Shown here: piece by piece, positions 6,875 to 15,252 of the stretch | How positions within the stretch are numbered: position 1 is the first letter of the stretch | Layout of the letters: every line of letters starts with the position of its first letter | From: QGNO01 sp964493125 | GTDB taxonomy: Bacteria; Chloroflexota; Dehalococcoidia; Lucifugimonadales; QGNO01 | Direction: 5' to 3' | Assembly (NCBI GenBank): GCA_964493125.1 | Contig: CAZBMS010000002.1 | Coordinates: 1-64,000 of the forward strand | DNA: 64,000 nucleotides | The notes under the pieces: model-generated | What the model saw: only the letters and a program-made list of their open reading frames with translations | What the model was told of the DNA's origin: nothing | Databases searched by the model: none | Made by a program: the position numbers and the translations under genes

Positions 6875-9091
6875 CTAATTAAGGACAGTAGATCTAAAAT
6901 TCAACATGCCAAACGGAGTGAGTATCAGATTCTTAACGTAGGGTTTTACTAAAACATGGTTGCTTCCATGGTAGAGAGGTATAGCAGCTGCGTCCTCAAC
7001 AATAAGTATTTCTGCTTGGCGATACAGACTTGACCGAACTGAGGGATCCTGCTCAGATCTCGCAGTCTCAAGCAATTTATCTAACTTATCATTCTTATAA
7101 CCGCCTACATTATTTTTTGATTTTGAGTGGAAAAGTACATCAAGAAAGTTGTGAGGATCCAAGTAGTCCGCAACCCATCCATACGTGAAAAGGTTATCAT
7201 CTAACAAGTCTAGCACGTAAAAATATAGGTCAGGGTCAGCGAGTTGAACCTCAACGTTAGCTTCCAAATTTGTTCTCCACATTTGGATTAGCCTAGACAC
7301 TATGGCCGAAGGTCTATTTACTCCTTGTGCGGAGTAAATAAGATTCGGCAGCCCATCCGCTCCATAACTTGATTGAGCTAGGAGACGCTTTGCCTCTTCG
7401 GAATCAAACGATATTTTAGGAATCTTCGAATTGTAGCTTGGATGACCTGGAGGCAAGAATCCTTGAGCTAGCTCCCCAGAATCACCTATTCTATCTTGCA
7501 CCAAAGTTTTCCTGTCTAATGCAAGCATAAAAGCTTTACGAACCAATGGGTCATCAAACGGTGCCCTGTCTGATCTAAATCCCACATAATGCACGCTGAA
7601 TTCAGACGATTGCCTTAGGTCATCAGCGAATTGGTAATCTCTGCCTTTCACTATGGACAATTCGTCGGCATATATACTAGCCACATCTATTTCACCATAC
7701 TCATACATCAAACGTGGAACGCCACCAAACAGCTTGTAAACAATGTATGGAACTAATGGGGGGTCATGATAAAAAATTTCATTAGATTGCAGCACCATTA
7801 CCCGTCCTGGCTCCCACTTTGTCAACTTGAATGGGCCAGTTCCATTAGGGGTTGACCACCACGGAACACTGTTCGCCTCTACAGGTGTAACCTGATTCTC
7901 ATCTACAACAAAAGTTGATGAATGTGTTAATTTTGATAGAAAATAAGCCTTCGGCGCATCTATAGTAACCTGAAGAGTAGATTCATTCACGACTTGAACT
8001 CCACTAATGCCAGGGGAGCTACCATCAATAAACTTTTCTACCCCAACTATATCTCCCAGGTACGTTCGGGCTGTCGCGGAAACAGAATCCACTCTCACTG
8101 CTCTCTCCCATGAAAACTTGACATCCCTAGACGTCACTTTCCTACCATCATGAAATCTTGCATCATCACGCAATCTGAAAGTGTAAACCGTGCCATCTGC
8201 CGAAACCTGCCAACTTCTAGCAAGATCCAGTGTCAACAGTGAGTACTCGTTGAACGATGTAAGCCCTGAGAATATTTGGCTGATATACCTTATTGTTTGT
8301 GTTTCTTGTGCCACTGCCGGATCAAGTAGCAACGGTCCGTCATCAAAATACAGAGTTAATGCTTTTTCCCGTGGAATGCCAAAAGGTTCAGGATCAACAA
8401 AAGAAACGCTGGATATTACAGTAAAAAGCTCTTCTTGATGAGCCTGAATTTTTTCCTTCGATGACTCTACAAGTATGACCAGGTTTTGTGATCCTCTTAT
8501 AGCTGCGAAAAGTATGCCCTGTTCTTCTCCGTTTTCACCTCGCCACTGGTATGTAGTATGAAATCCTTTTGAACCGTCACCAAGGCTAATAAAGGACTCA
8601 TCGATAGTACGAAAGCCAGATCGACTAAACAGTTGAGGTAGCATCTGATCTACCGCGGCGTCCGGCGTCACTATTTCTGAGTTGTAACCTAGTCTAACTT
8701 GCAAGATGGGAGCATTTTCATCATTCGGATCTCCCATAAGTGCCATCAGTGGAGGGTTAACTTGGGTAGACACATTCCAAAAGCTCGGGTATCGCAATTG
8801 GAAACCAAATGTAGATTCCGTAAAAGTGAGGAATGATTCCGGTATCTTAAGTGTCTCACTCTCAGGTGTAGGGCTGGAAATTACGGTCGCCAATGGCGTA
8901 GGAGCTACAGTAACTACAGGAGTATTTGTAGGATCCGGCGCTGAAGTAGCAGTAGGATCCGGCACAACAGTGTTAGTAGGCTCTGCAGTCGGAGAAGGCT
9001 GATCATTCAAGTCCGTTTCAGAAGCCGTTGTGCAAGAAATTAATGCAAAAATGCACACAGCAAGAAAAATAAATTTAACGACTCTGATCAA
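6875..9091 (-). CDS. ABC transporter substrate-binding lipoprotein, family 5 (peptide/nickel type), with extra N-terminal domain
   Basis: 738 residues; TTG start preceded by AGGGGAG at four bases. The signal peptide ends in lipobox LISC with Cys20 as lipidation site. A Pro/Thr-rich linker (about 30-78) follows, then a compact alpha/beta region (about 85-233, FGFQLRYPSFWNV) resembling PsbP/DUF1795-like modules. A canonical SBP_bac_5 domain (about 245-738) has FHDG at 313, GTGPFKL at 417 and VRKAF at 517. It would capture peptides or similar solutes outside the membrane. It is divergent from the uptake operon that begins at 9312 and has no permease of its own nearby, so it may share that one. 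Confidence 0.85.
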   Translation of the reverse strand: MIRVVKFIFLAVCIFALISCTTASETDLNDQPSPTAEPTNTVVPDPTATSAPDPTNTPVVTVAPTPLATVISSPTPESETLKIPESFLTFTESTFGFQLRYPSFWNVSTQVNPPLMALMGDPNDENAPILQVRLGYNSEIVTPDAAVDQMLPQLFSRSGFRTIDESFISLGDGSKGFHTTYQWRGENGEEQGILFAAIRGSQNLVILVESSKEKIQAHQEELFTVISSVSFVDPEPFGIPREKALTLYFDDGPLLLDPAVAQETQTIRYISQIFSGLTSFNEYSLLTLDLARSWQVSADGTVYTFRLRDDARFHDGRKVTSRDVKFSWERAVRVDSVSATARTYLGDIVGVEKFIDGSSPGISGVQVVNESTLQVTIDAPKAYFLSKLTHSSTFVVDENQVTPVEANSVPWWSTPNGTGPFKLTKWEPGRVMVLQSNEIFYHDPPLVPYIVYKLFGGVPRLMYEYGEIDVASIYADELSIVKGRDYQFADDLRQSSEFSVHYVGFRSDRAPFDDPLVRKAFMLALDRKTLVQDRIGDSGELAQGFLPPGHPSYNSKIPKISFDSEEAKRLLAQSSYGADGLPNLIYSAQGVNRPSAIVSRLIQMWRTNLEANVEVQLADPDLYFYVLDLLDDNLFTYGWVADYLDPHNFLDVLFHSKSKNNVGGYKNDKLDKLLETARSEQDPSVRSSLYRQAEILIVEDAAAIPLYHGSNHVLVKPYVKNLILTPFGMLNFRSTVLN

Positions 9092-9118
9092 GATTCTCCC
9101 CTAGGCACAATTACTAAA

Positions 9119-9262
9119 TCACCAATCTATGTTCTTTCTACACACTAAATTTGGATGTATGTTAGGGACGAAACGATAACTGCACCCACATTCGAACTCA
9201 TATACCTTATAATAACACTGGAACGGCAGACCATTTTCACATCTTGAACAAAAAGATTCCAT
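9119..9262 (-). CDS. Possible cysteine-rich 47-residue zinc-ribbon peptide
   Basis: An ATG at 9262 opens a 47-codon frame with Cys pairs CSRC near residue 5 and CGC near residue 31, plus two more Cys, spaced like a small zinc ribbon. It ends 27 bases before the TTG start of the lipoprotein on the same strand, so it could be co-transcribed. No ribosome-binding site is visible, and a plus-strand TATAAT (9208-9213) that may drive the gene at 9312 lies inside it. It may be a chance frame. Confidence 0.25.
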   Translation of the reverse strand: MESFCSRCENGLPFQCYYKVYEFECGCSYRFVPNIHPNLVCRKNIDW

Positions 9263-9311
9263 TAAACGGGGCACTGTGAAATAAAACTCTAACGGGGTAT
9301 AAAGCTTGAGA

Positions 9312-11639
9312 ATGAAAATAATCTTGGCCTTCTTATTAGCATTAGGGATAACACTAATACCCTTAGTAACTACCGCTGATGATGCAACCAAAGACATAAC
9401 TCAGCTAAAACCCGGGCAGCTTATCGCCCCTTCTGACACAGTACGCGATCTCCTGTCTGGCCGAAACTGGCTGATCGCCACTGGCCAAGACCCTGTTATG
9501 AATTTTGATTCGACAGGTAGGATTGTTTCACCTAATACTTCCATCTCAGGATCTCCTTCTCAACAAGCAGGCGGGGGCGCGGCACTTGTTCCATACCGTG
9601 ATCCATCAGCAAAGTTCAGCCGCAATATATTAATACCTAGTGACTTCTCTCAAGCACCTTTTCAAACCGAGCCAAGCATTGCAATCGACCCTAACGACCC
9701 AGAGCACATTATTGTTGGAATGATCGACTACAACTTTCCTAATATGACTACCTACTCCAGCATAGATGGGGGTGCAACATGGGAAGGTCCAGCCAGAGCA
9801 AAATATCCTAAATCAGACCTAGGATCCGCTGGGGATCCGATAGTAGCATTCAATCAAAAAGGTACTGCTTATCTCGCCTCTATCTCTTTAGACATAGAGG
9901 AGTTTGCTATCGGACCATTGGTAGGTTCCGCGATGGTATCTTCAATATCGATTGCCCGATCAGAAGATGGTGGTTTGTCATGGATAGAGCCTACTGTTTC
10001 ATCAAGGGCTAAGTTCTCTTCTAAAGTTTTACCTAGCAGTGACGGAAAAGTTAGAGGTGAGATACAGATTGGATTTCTGGATAAACCATGGATGGCGGTG
10101 GGACCCAGTCCCGCGGATCCTTCAAAGGACATGATCTATGTAGCCTATACCAATTTCATAGAAACGGCCTCTATCCTTTGGATGGATGAATTGCCTTTTA
10201 TCGCTTCAAGCAAATTGGAAACTGTAATAGAGCTTGTCAGCTCTGCAGATGGTGGTATTACCTGGACCACCCCAATTGAGGTTAGCCCTCGGGCTGTGTT
10301 CAATATACTTTTCAACTCTATTGATGCGGGTCAACCTGGTTCCATAAATTCGCCTCCAGCTCAAGCGGAAGCAGGTCAAGCTACAAGCAATCGCCAAATT
10401 GTCCAAGGACCGGATGTGGACGTAGCTGCTGATGGAACAGTATATGTATCTTGGGTTGATTCTACTAATGACGACTCTTTTGAGGGGCTTGGCGAAATTT
10501 ACGTCGCAAGATCGGACAATGGAGGAAGGTCTTTCCAGGCACCTCGTCGCGCAAGTGGCTTTCTGGAACCAAAATTCAGATCTAGAGACCATTCATTCCG
10601 TTCCTGGGCTTCAGCTTTCCCCAAGCTCGCATTAGGAAGCAATGACGATGTCTACCTCTTGTGGGTAGCTATGCCTTCAGATGACCCGAATGACGACGGA
10701 GATGTCTACTTCGTGAACTCTAATGACAAAGGTAATAGCTGGAGTAGACGAAAAATCATAAATGATGACCAAGGAAGTGCATTTCAGTTCTTCCCGGAAA
10801 TCACAATAGATCCCAATGGTCACCTACACGCGATGTGGGGAGATTTCCGGGATGACCCCAAGAACGTAAGCTACCACATCTACTATGCTACGTCAGATGA
10901 CAGCGGAAAGAGCTGGGGAATAAACAGTCGTGTAACTGACTTTCCTTCAAACCCTAACAGAGCTTTTCCTGGCGGCCGGTTCCTTGGAGATTATTTTGCT
11001 ATTGCGTCGACAAAAAATGACGTTTATATAGCGTGGGCTGACGGTCGCCTAGGTGAATTCGGTGGATTAAATCAAAAAATCGGGTTCGCACGTAAAAAAC
11101 TTATGCCCGCCCCATCGATATTCATATCTCCTCCATCTGGCCCTGGCGGTAAGGATGTTGTAATACAAGGCTTCAATTTCCAACCTGAGCGTAACGTATT
11201 CCTAGAAGTTGCAGGTGTAATAGTTTCTACCACTCGGACAAACCCGGATGGAAGGTTCTCAGCTCAGATATTCATGCCGATTTCTGGAGAAGGAGCTCAC
11301 ACTGTTCGTGCGATTGAGGAGTCTGGAAACGTCGCTTCATCTTCTTTCTTTATGGATTTCGGATTCGATAATATTCAGAAAACAACAGAAAAAATCGACA
11401 AACTAACCGCTAGCCTAGATTTCTTGAACGGTGATAACACGAGCTCCAACAGCCTCTCCGAGGAAATAAAAAATCTCAGGGAATCTATCTCTCAGATTCA
11501 ATCGGATGCCGCGCCTAGTGAAGGCAATTCACCATCCACTTTAGTCAAGTTGCTGCTCGCGGCATCACTCATTCCACTAGTTGCGGGTGGGGTAATAATA
11601 ACCATACTAATTAGAAGGAACAGGGTCGCTTCAACGTAA
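9312..11639 (+). CDS. Secreted, membrane-anchored sialidase-like (BNR/Asp-box) beta-propeller protein
   Basis: About 775 residues from ATG 9312 (a TTG at 9306 is also in frame). A signal peptide (about 1-22) is followed by a propeller with at least six Asp-box repeats (SIDGGATW, SEDGGLSW, SADGGITW, SDNGGRSF, SNDKGNSW, SDDSGKSW) between residues 150 and 540. Then come an IPT/TIG-like Ig domain (about 600-680), a short helical region and one C-terminal transmembrane segment followed by RRNR. That layout places the propeller outside the cell. The catalytic Arg triad and Asp/Glu of true sialidases cannot be confirmed, so it may bind rather than cut glycans. It starts the uptake operon, 25 bases before the solute-binding gene. 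Confidence 0.75.
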   Translation: MKIILAFLLALGITLIPLVTTADDATKDITQLKPGQLIAPSDTVRDLLSGRNWLIATGQDPVMNFDSTGRIVSPNTSISGSPSQQAGGGAALVPYRDPSAKFSRNILIPSDFSQAPFQTEPSIAIDPNDPEHIIVGMIDYNFPNMTTYSSIDGGATWEGPARAKYPKSDLGSAGDPIVAFNQKGTAYLASISLDIEEFAIGPLVGSAMVSSISIARSEDGGLSWIEPTVSSRAKFSSKVLPSSDGKVRGEIQIGFLDKPWMAVGPSPADPSKDMIYVAYTNFIETASILWMDELPFIASSKLETVIELVSSADGGITWTTPIEVSPRAVFNILFNSIDAGQPGSINSPPAQAEAGQATSNRQIVQGPDVDVAADGTVYVSWVDSTNDDSFEGLGEIYVARSDNGGRSFQAPRRASGFLEPKFRSRDHSFRSWASAFPKLALGSNDDVYLLWVAMPSDDPNDDGDVYFVNSNDKGNSWSRRKIINDDQGSAFQFFPEITIDPNGHLHAMWGDFRDDPKNVSYHIYYATSDDSGKSWGINSRVTDFPSNPNRAFPGGRFLGDYFAIASTKNDVYIAWADGRLGEFGGLNQKIGFARKKLMPAPSIFISPPSGPGGKDVVIQGFNFQPERNVFLEVAGVIVSTTRTNPDGRFSAQIFMPISGEGAHTVRAIEESGNVASSSFFMDFGFDNIQKTTEKIDKLTASLDFLNGDNTSSNSLSEEIKNLRESISQIQSDAAPSEGNSPSTLVKLLLAASLIPLVAGGVIITILIRRNRVAST

Positions 11640-11664
11640 GAGGCGTCTATCAAACAGAACACAT

Positions 11665-14184
11665 ATGAGTCATAGATTCAGATTCGCATTTTTACTTCTA
11701 TTCCTTGCAATTGGATTAGAAGTAATTCCTGGAGTCCTTGCGCAGTCGAGTGGTGAATTCACCCCACCACACAACCAACATGGCCCTGCATCGGAGCGGA
11801 TTCACTTTCAATCGTTCCATGTCGACTTAGCGAGTCAGTCTCTCAGTCAAGGTGATATGGACTTTTATCTATTCAGCTTAAAGACTGAGGCTGCCAGACA
11901 ACTAAAAAATGCTGAAAACATTACTATGTATGAAGCCCCAGCTACATCGATTTCTCTCGTTTTGAATCCGGCACCGGCTCCTGATGGAGAAATTAATCCC
12001 TTTTCGATAAAAGAGGTGAGGCAGGCTCTGCAGTATGCAATCGATCGCAGATTCATATCGAATGAAATATATAAGGGGCTGGCTAAACCAATGGTCGCAC
12101 ATGTAGGCCCTTTTGATTATGACTACTTAACCGTCTATTCGAAACTCAAGACCCACGACATAAGATACGACCCAGAATTTGCCAAAGATCTCGTCCAAAA
12201 AGCTATGGTTAACTCAGGCGCAACATTGGAAAAAGATAAGTGGCAGTACAATGGAAAGCCGATACAGGTCAAATTCATCATACGGGTTGAGGATGAACGT
12301 CGTGAAGTTGGTGATCTGATAAGGGCCGAACTAGACAAGCTCGGGTTCACAGTTGTTCCAACCTATCTAAATTTCGCTCCCGCCATCCTCTCAGTCTATG
12401 GAACAGATCCACAATTGTTCCAATGGCACCTATACACAGAGGGATGGGGCAGAGGAGCAGCCGAGCGCTTTGACTATGGGACAGCTAACAGCATGAATGC
12501 TCCTTGGTTAGGCAACATGCCAGGTTGGCAGGAAATAGGTTTTTGGCAATACGAAAACCCAACCTTGGATGACCTAGGCAAGCAGTTGTTCCAAGGCAAC
12601 TTCCAAAATATGGATGAGCGGAATGGGATCTATGAGAACATTACCACTTTAGCCTTGGAAGAGTCAGTCAGAATATGGCTAGCTACAATTGTGAACAGCC
12701 TACCAACTTCAAAAGATTTTCTAGGCGTTACCGAAGATATATCTGCAGGACCAAAATCTATTTGGACCTTACGCGAAGCTCACGTTCCTGGTAAGGACAC
12801 TCTTACGGTAGGGAACCTGTGGGTTTGGACCGAACGAACAACATGGAATCCAATTGGTGGGTTTGGAGATTTGTATAGTACCGACATATGGAACAATCTT
12901 CACGATCCTCCATTGTGGAGGGATCCCTTCACAGGGCTCCCCATCGCTTTCCGAGCATCATACGAAGTGAATACATCTGGCCCAGGAAACAAACTTGACG
13001 TACCATCCAACGCCCAGTTATGGGATGCAAAAAACGACCAATTCATATCGGTTGGCAATGGTGTGAAAGCTACCAGTAAAGTTACTTTCGATTATTCGTT
13101 ATTTTTCCAATCCAAATGGCACCATGACCAACCTATAACAATGGCAGATGTTCTTTACACAGTGGGTCAGGGATTTGACCGAGTTCTAGATGAAGATAAA
13201 TCGAAGGTGGAATTTGCTTTAGCAGTCACAAGTAAACCATTCTTAGACACCGTACGTGGTATCAGGGTAATTAGCCCAAACAAGTTGGAAGTTTACGTCG
13301 ACTACTGGCACTTTGTAGATGATTACATAGCAGAATACGCGAACATGTCGAGTGTAAGCATGCCTTGGGAAATAATGGCAGCAATGGATAAGTTAGTTTT
13401 CGAAGATAGGAGAGCAGCTTATACTGACACTGCATCCCAAAGATTCAGCGTTCCCTGGTTAAATTTGGTAATGAGCAACGATGTCCGTCTTTTGCGACGT
13501 GCGTTGATCAAATTACGCGATAACAATAATTATCCGAAAGACACCTTTGAAAGTGCCGGTGTTTCAGTCTCCAATAAAGACGCGTTTAATCGATATCAAG
13601 CGGCGTTAGACTGGATAGACAAGTTTGACATGGCTGTAATCAGCAACGGCCCATTCAAGCTAACTAGATATGATCCACCCTCTCAATTTGCAGAGATTGT
13701 CGCTTTTCGCGACCAAACTTATCCTTTCAAACCGGGAGATTGGTACAAGGGATCCCCTCCACAAATTAAGTTTTCGACCGTTGATTCTTCGGACATATTG
13801 ATCGGCTCGCCATCTACAATAAATATCAAGGCAGAGGGTCCTGGAGTGATCAATGTACGATACCTTATTATGGATCCATCAAACGGTGAGATATTAGCGA
13901 ATGGTATCACTAATAGAAATGACACTGAATATACGCTCACCATCCCTTCCGAGATAACTGGCAAAATGGTCAACGGTATATACCATCTATTCTTGATAGG
14001 ATCAAGCGACAAGGTTTCGTCCCTCGCAGAACGTAGAGTTGACATTAAGGCATCTTCTACAAAAACTGATCCCTCAAAAACGGGTGTGTCTTCAAAGTCT
14101 GAAAGCACAGAAACCTCAACGTCCTCTAAGAAAAGTGGAGGATTCTCATGTTCCGGGCCACGACTTATACCAGTGAAAAGTTAA
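11665..14184 (+). CDS. ABC transporter substrate-binding protein, family 5, with apparently permuted lobes and C-terminal Ig-like domain
   Basis: 839 residues with a signal peptide (about 1-27, ending LAQ) and no lipobox. The motif order is swapped. The segment that normally closes the SBP_bac_5 domain comes first (GDMDFYLFSL near 64; EVRQALQYAIDRR at 117-129). The opening segment comes later (LTVGNLWVW near 380; WHHDQPITMADV at 485-496; NGPFKLTRY at 661-669). After PPQIKF (about 703) there is an Ig-like region to about 805, then a Ser/Thr/Lys-rich tail ending in GGFSCSGP. Its neighbours are the permeases and ATPases of one operon (16 bases to the next gene). Solute unknown; peptides are the family default. 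Confidence 0.8.
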   Translation: MSHRFRFAFLLLFLAIGLEVIPGVLAQSSGEFTPPHNQHGPASERIHFQSFHVDLASQSLSQGDMDFYLFSLKTEAARQLKNAENITMYEAPATSISLVLNPAPAPDGEINPFSIKEVRQALQYAIDRRFISNEIYKGLAKPMVAHVGPFDYDYLTVYSKLKTHDIRYDPEFAKDLVQKAMVNSGATLEKDKWQYNGKPIQVKFIIRVEDERREVGDLIRAELDKLGFTVVPTYLNFAPAILSVYGTDPQLFQWHLYTEGWGRGAAERFDYGTANSMNAPWLGNMPGWQEIGFWQYENPTLDDLGKQLFQGNFQNMDERNGIYENITTLALEESVRIWLATIVNSLPTSKDFLGVTEDISAGPKSIWTLREAHVPGKDTLTVGNLWVWTERTTWNPIGGFGDLYSTDIWNNLHDPPLWRDPFTGLPIAFRASYEVNTSGPGNKLDVPSNAQLWDAKNDQFISVGNGVKATSKVTFDYSLFFQSKWHHDQPITMADVLYTVGQGFDRVLDEDKSKVEFALAVTSKPFLDTVRGIRVISPNKLEVYVDYWHFVDDYIAEYANMSSVSMPWEIMAAMDKLVFEDRRAAYTDTASQRFSVPWLNLVMSNDVRLLRRALIKLRDNNNYPKDTFESAGVSVSNKDAFNRYQAALDWIDKFDMAVISNGPFKLTRYDPPSQFAEIVAFRDQTYPFKPGDWYKGSPPQIKFSTVDSSDILIGSPSTINIKAEGPGVINVRYLIMDPSNGEILANGITNRNDTEYTLTIPSEITGKMVNGIYHLFLIGSSDKVSSLAERRVDIKASSTKTDPSKTGVSSKSESTETSTSSKKSGGFSCSGPRLIPVKS

Positions 14185-14200
14185 CTGAGCCTAGGGAATT

Positions 14201-15250
14201 ATGTCGCTAGGTATCACACTAACCGGGAGAGCCCTTTCCCTCTTCGGAGTGTTAATAGTAGTCCTATTCATGCTAGTTGTAGCTTTGGGGGCAACAGGAT
14301 TTTCTGATCGCATATTGGGCGCGATAGTTAACGAGGAGATGCGAGGCATCCGTGAAGGTCTCGCTCAAACAATTCGTAACCCAGACGAATTAGAACAGGT
14401 GCTTAATACTCAACGCGAAGAACGAGAGAAACTTTATGGTCTAGACAAAAAGTGGCATCAAAGACTACCTGACATGTTATGGAGGCTCATGGTTCTAGAC
14501 CTGGGAGAGGCACGTACATTGAGGAGTTTTGACGGTAGCCCGAAGGTTATAACAATAGTACTAGAGCGACTTCCATACACCATGATCCTTATTACTACCG
14601 CCTCAATTATTACGGCTGTAGCAGGACTAGCCATAGGCGTGAAACTTGCTACCAACGTAGGAAGTAAGATTGACCGCATAGTCTCATATATGTCTGCAGT
14701 TTCTTACGCCCTACCTGCTTGGTGGACAGGTATTTTGCTTATTCTAATTTTCGCATTTCAGCTAAGGTTGCTTCCAGCTGGAGGTCTACACAGCACCCCG
14801 CCACCTGAACACACCCTCATGAGATTAGTAGATCTGATTTACCACGCGATTCTCCCAATTATGACTCTGGTATTAGTCTCACTAGGAGCCTGGACCTACA
14901 CAGTAAGAACCATGGTACTCAATACAGCGCAGGAGTTTTTCATTACCGTAGCTCGGGCGAAAGGACTGTCAGAAAGGAAAGTCACTCTCAAATACATCCT
15001 GAGGGTAGCTGCGCCCCCCTTAGTGACTAACTTAGTACTTGGACTGGCTGCATCATTGGGCGGTTCGATACTTACTGAAACAGTATTTAATTGGCCTGGA
15101 ATGGGACGCCTATACTACGACGCCATATTAGCAGCTGACGAAGCGGTAATTGTAGCTCTCACATTCATATTCGCATTGCTTTACGTTACTGCACGTTTTG
15201 TTTTGGAGGTACTATATTTAATTCTTGACCCACGGATCAGGTATAGCTAG
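14201..15250 (+). CDS. ABC transporter permease, DppB/OppB type
   Basis: 349 residues with about six membrane segments. One segment near the N-terminus (about 12-34) is followed by an outer loop of roughly 90 residues ending in the family motif DLGEARTLRSFDGSPKVI, then the BPD_transp_1 domain. The EAA loop (VARAKGLSERKVTLKYILRVA, about 247-268) contacts the ATPase, and GSILTETVFNWPGMGRL is the DppB signature near the end. It lies 16 bases after the solute-binding gene and 2 bases before the partner permease, inside one operon. Confidence 0.9.
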   Translation: MSLGITLTGRALSLFGVLIVVLFMLVVALGATGFSDRILGAIVNEEMRGIREGLAQTIRNPDELEQVLNTQREEREKLYGLDKKWHQRLPDMLWRLMVLDLGEARTLRSFDGSPKVITIVLERLPYTMILITTASIITAVAGLAIGVKLATNVGSKIDRIVSYMSAVSYALPAWWTGILLILIFAFQLRLLPAGGLHSTPPPEHTLMRLVDLIYHAILPIMTLVLVSLGAWTYTVRTMVLNTAQEFFITVARAKGLSERKVTLKYILRVAAPPLVTNLVLGLAASLGGSILTETVFNWPGMGRLYYDAILAADEAVIVALTFIFALLYVTARFVLEVLYLILDPRIRYS

Positions 15251-15252
15251 CT

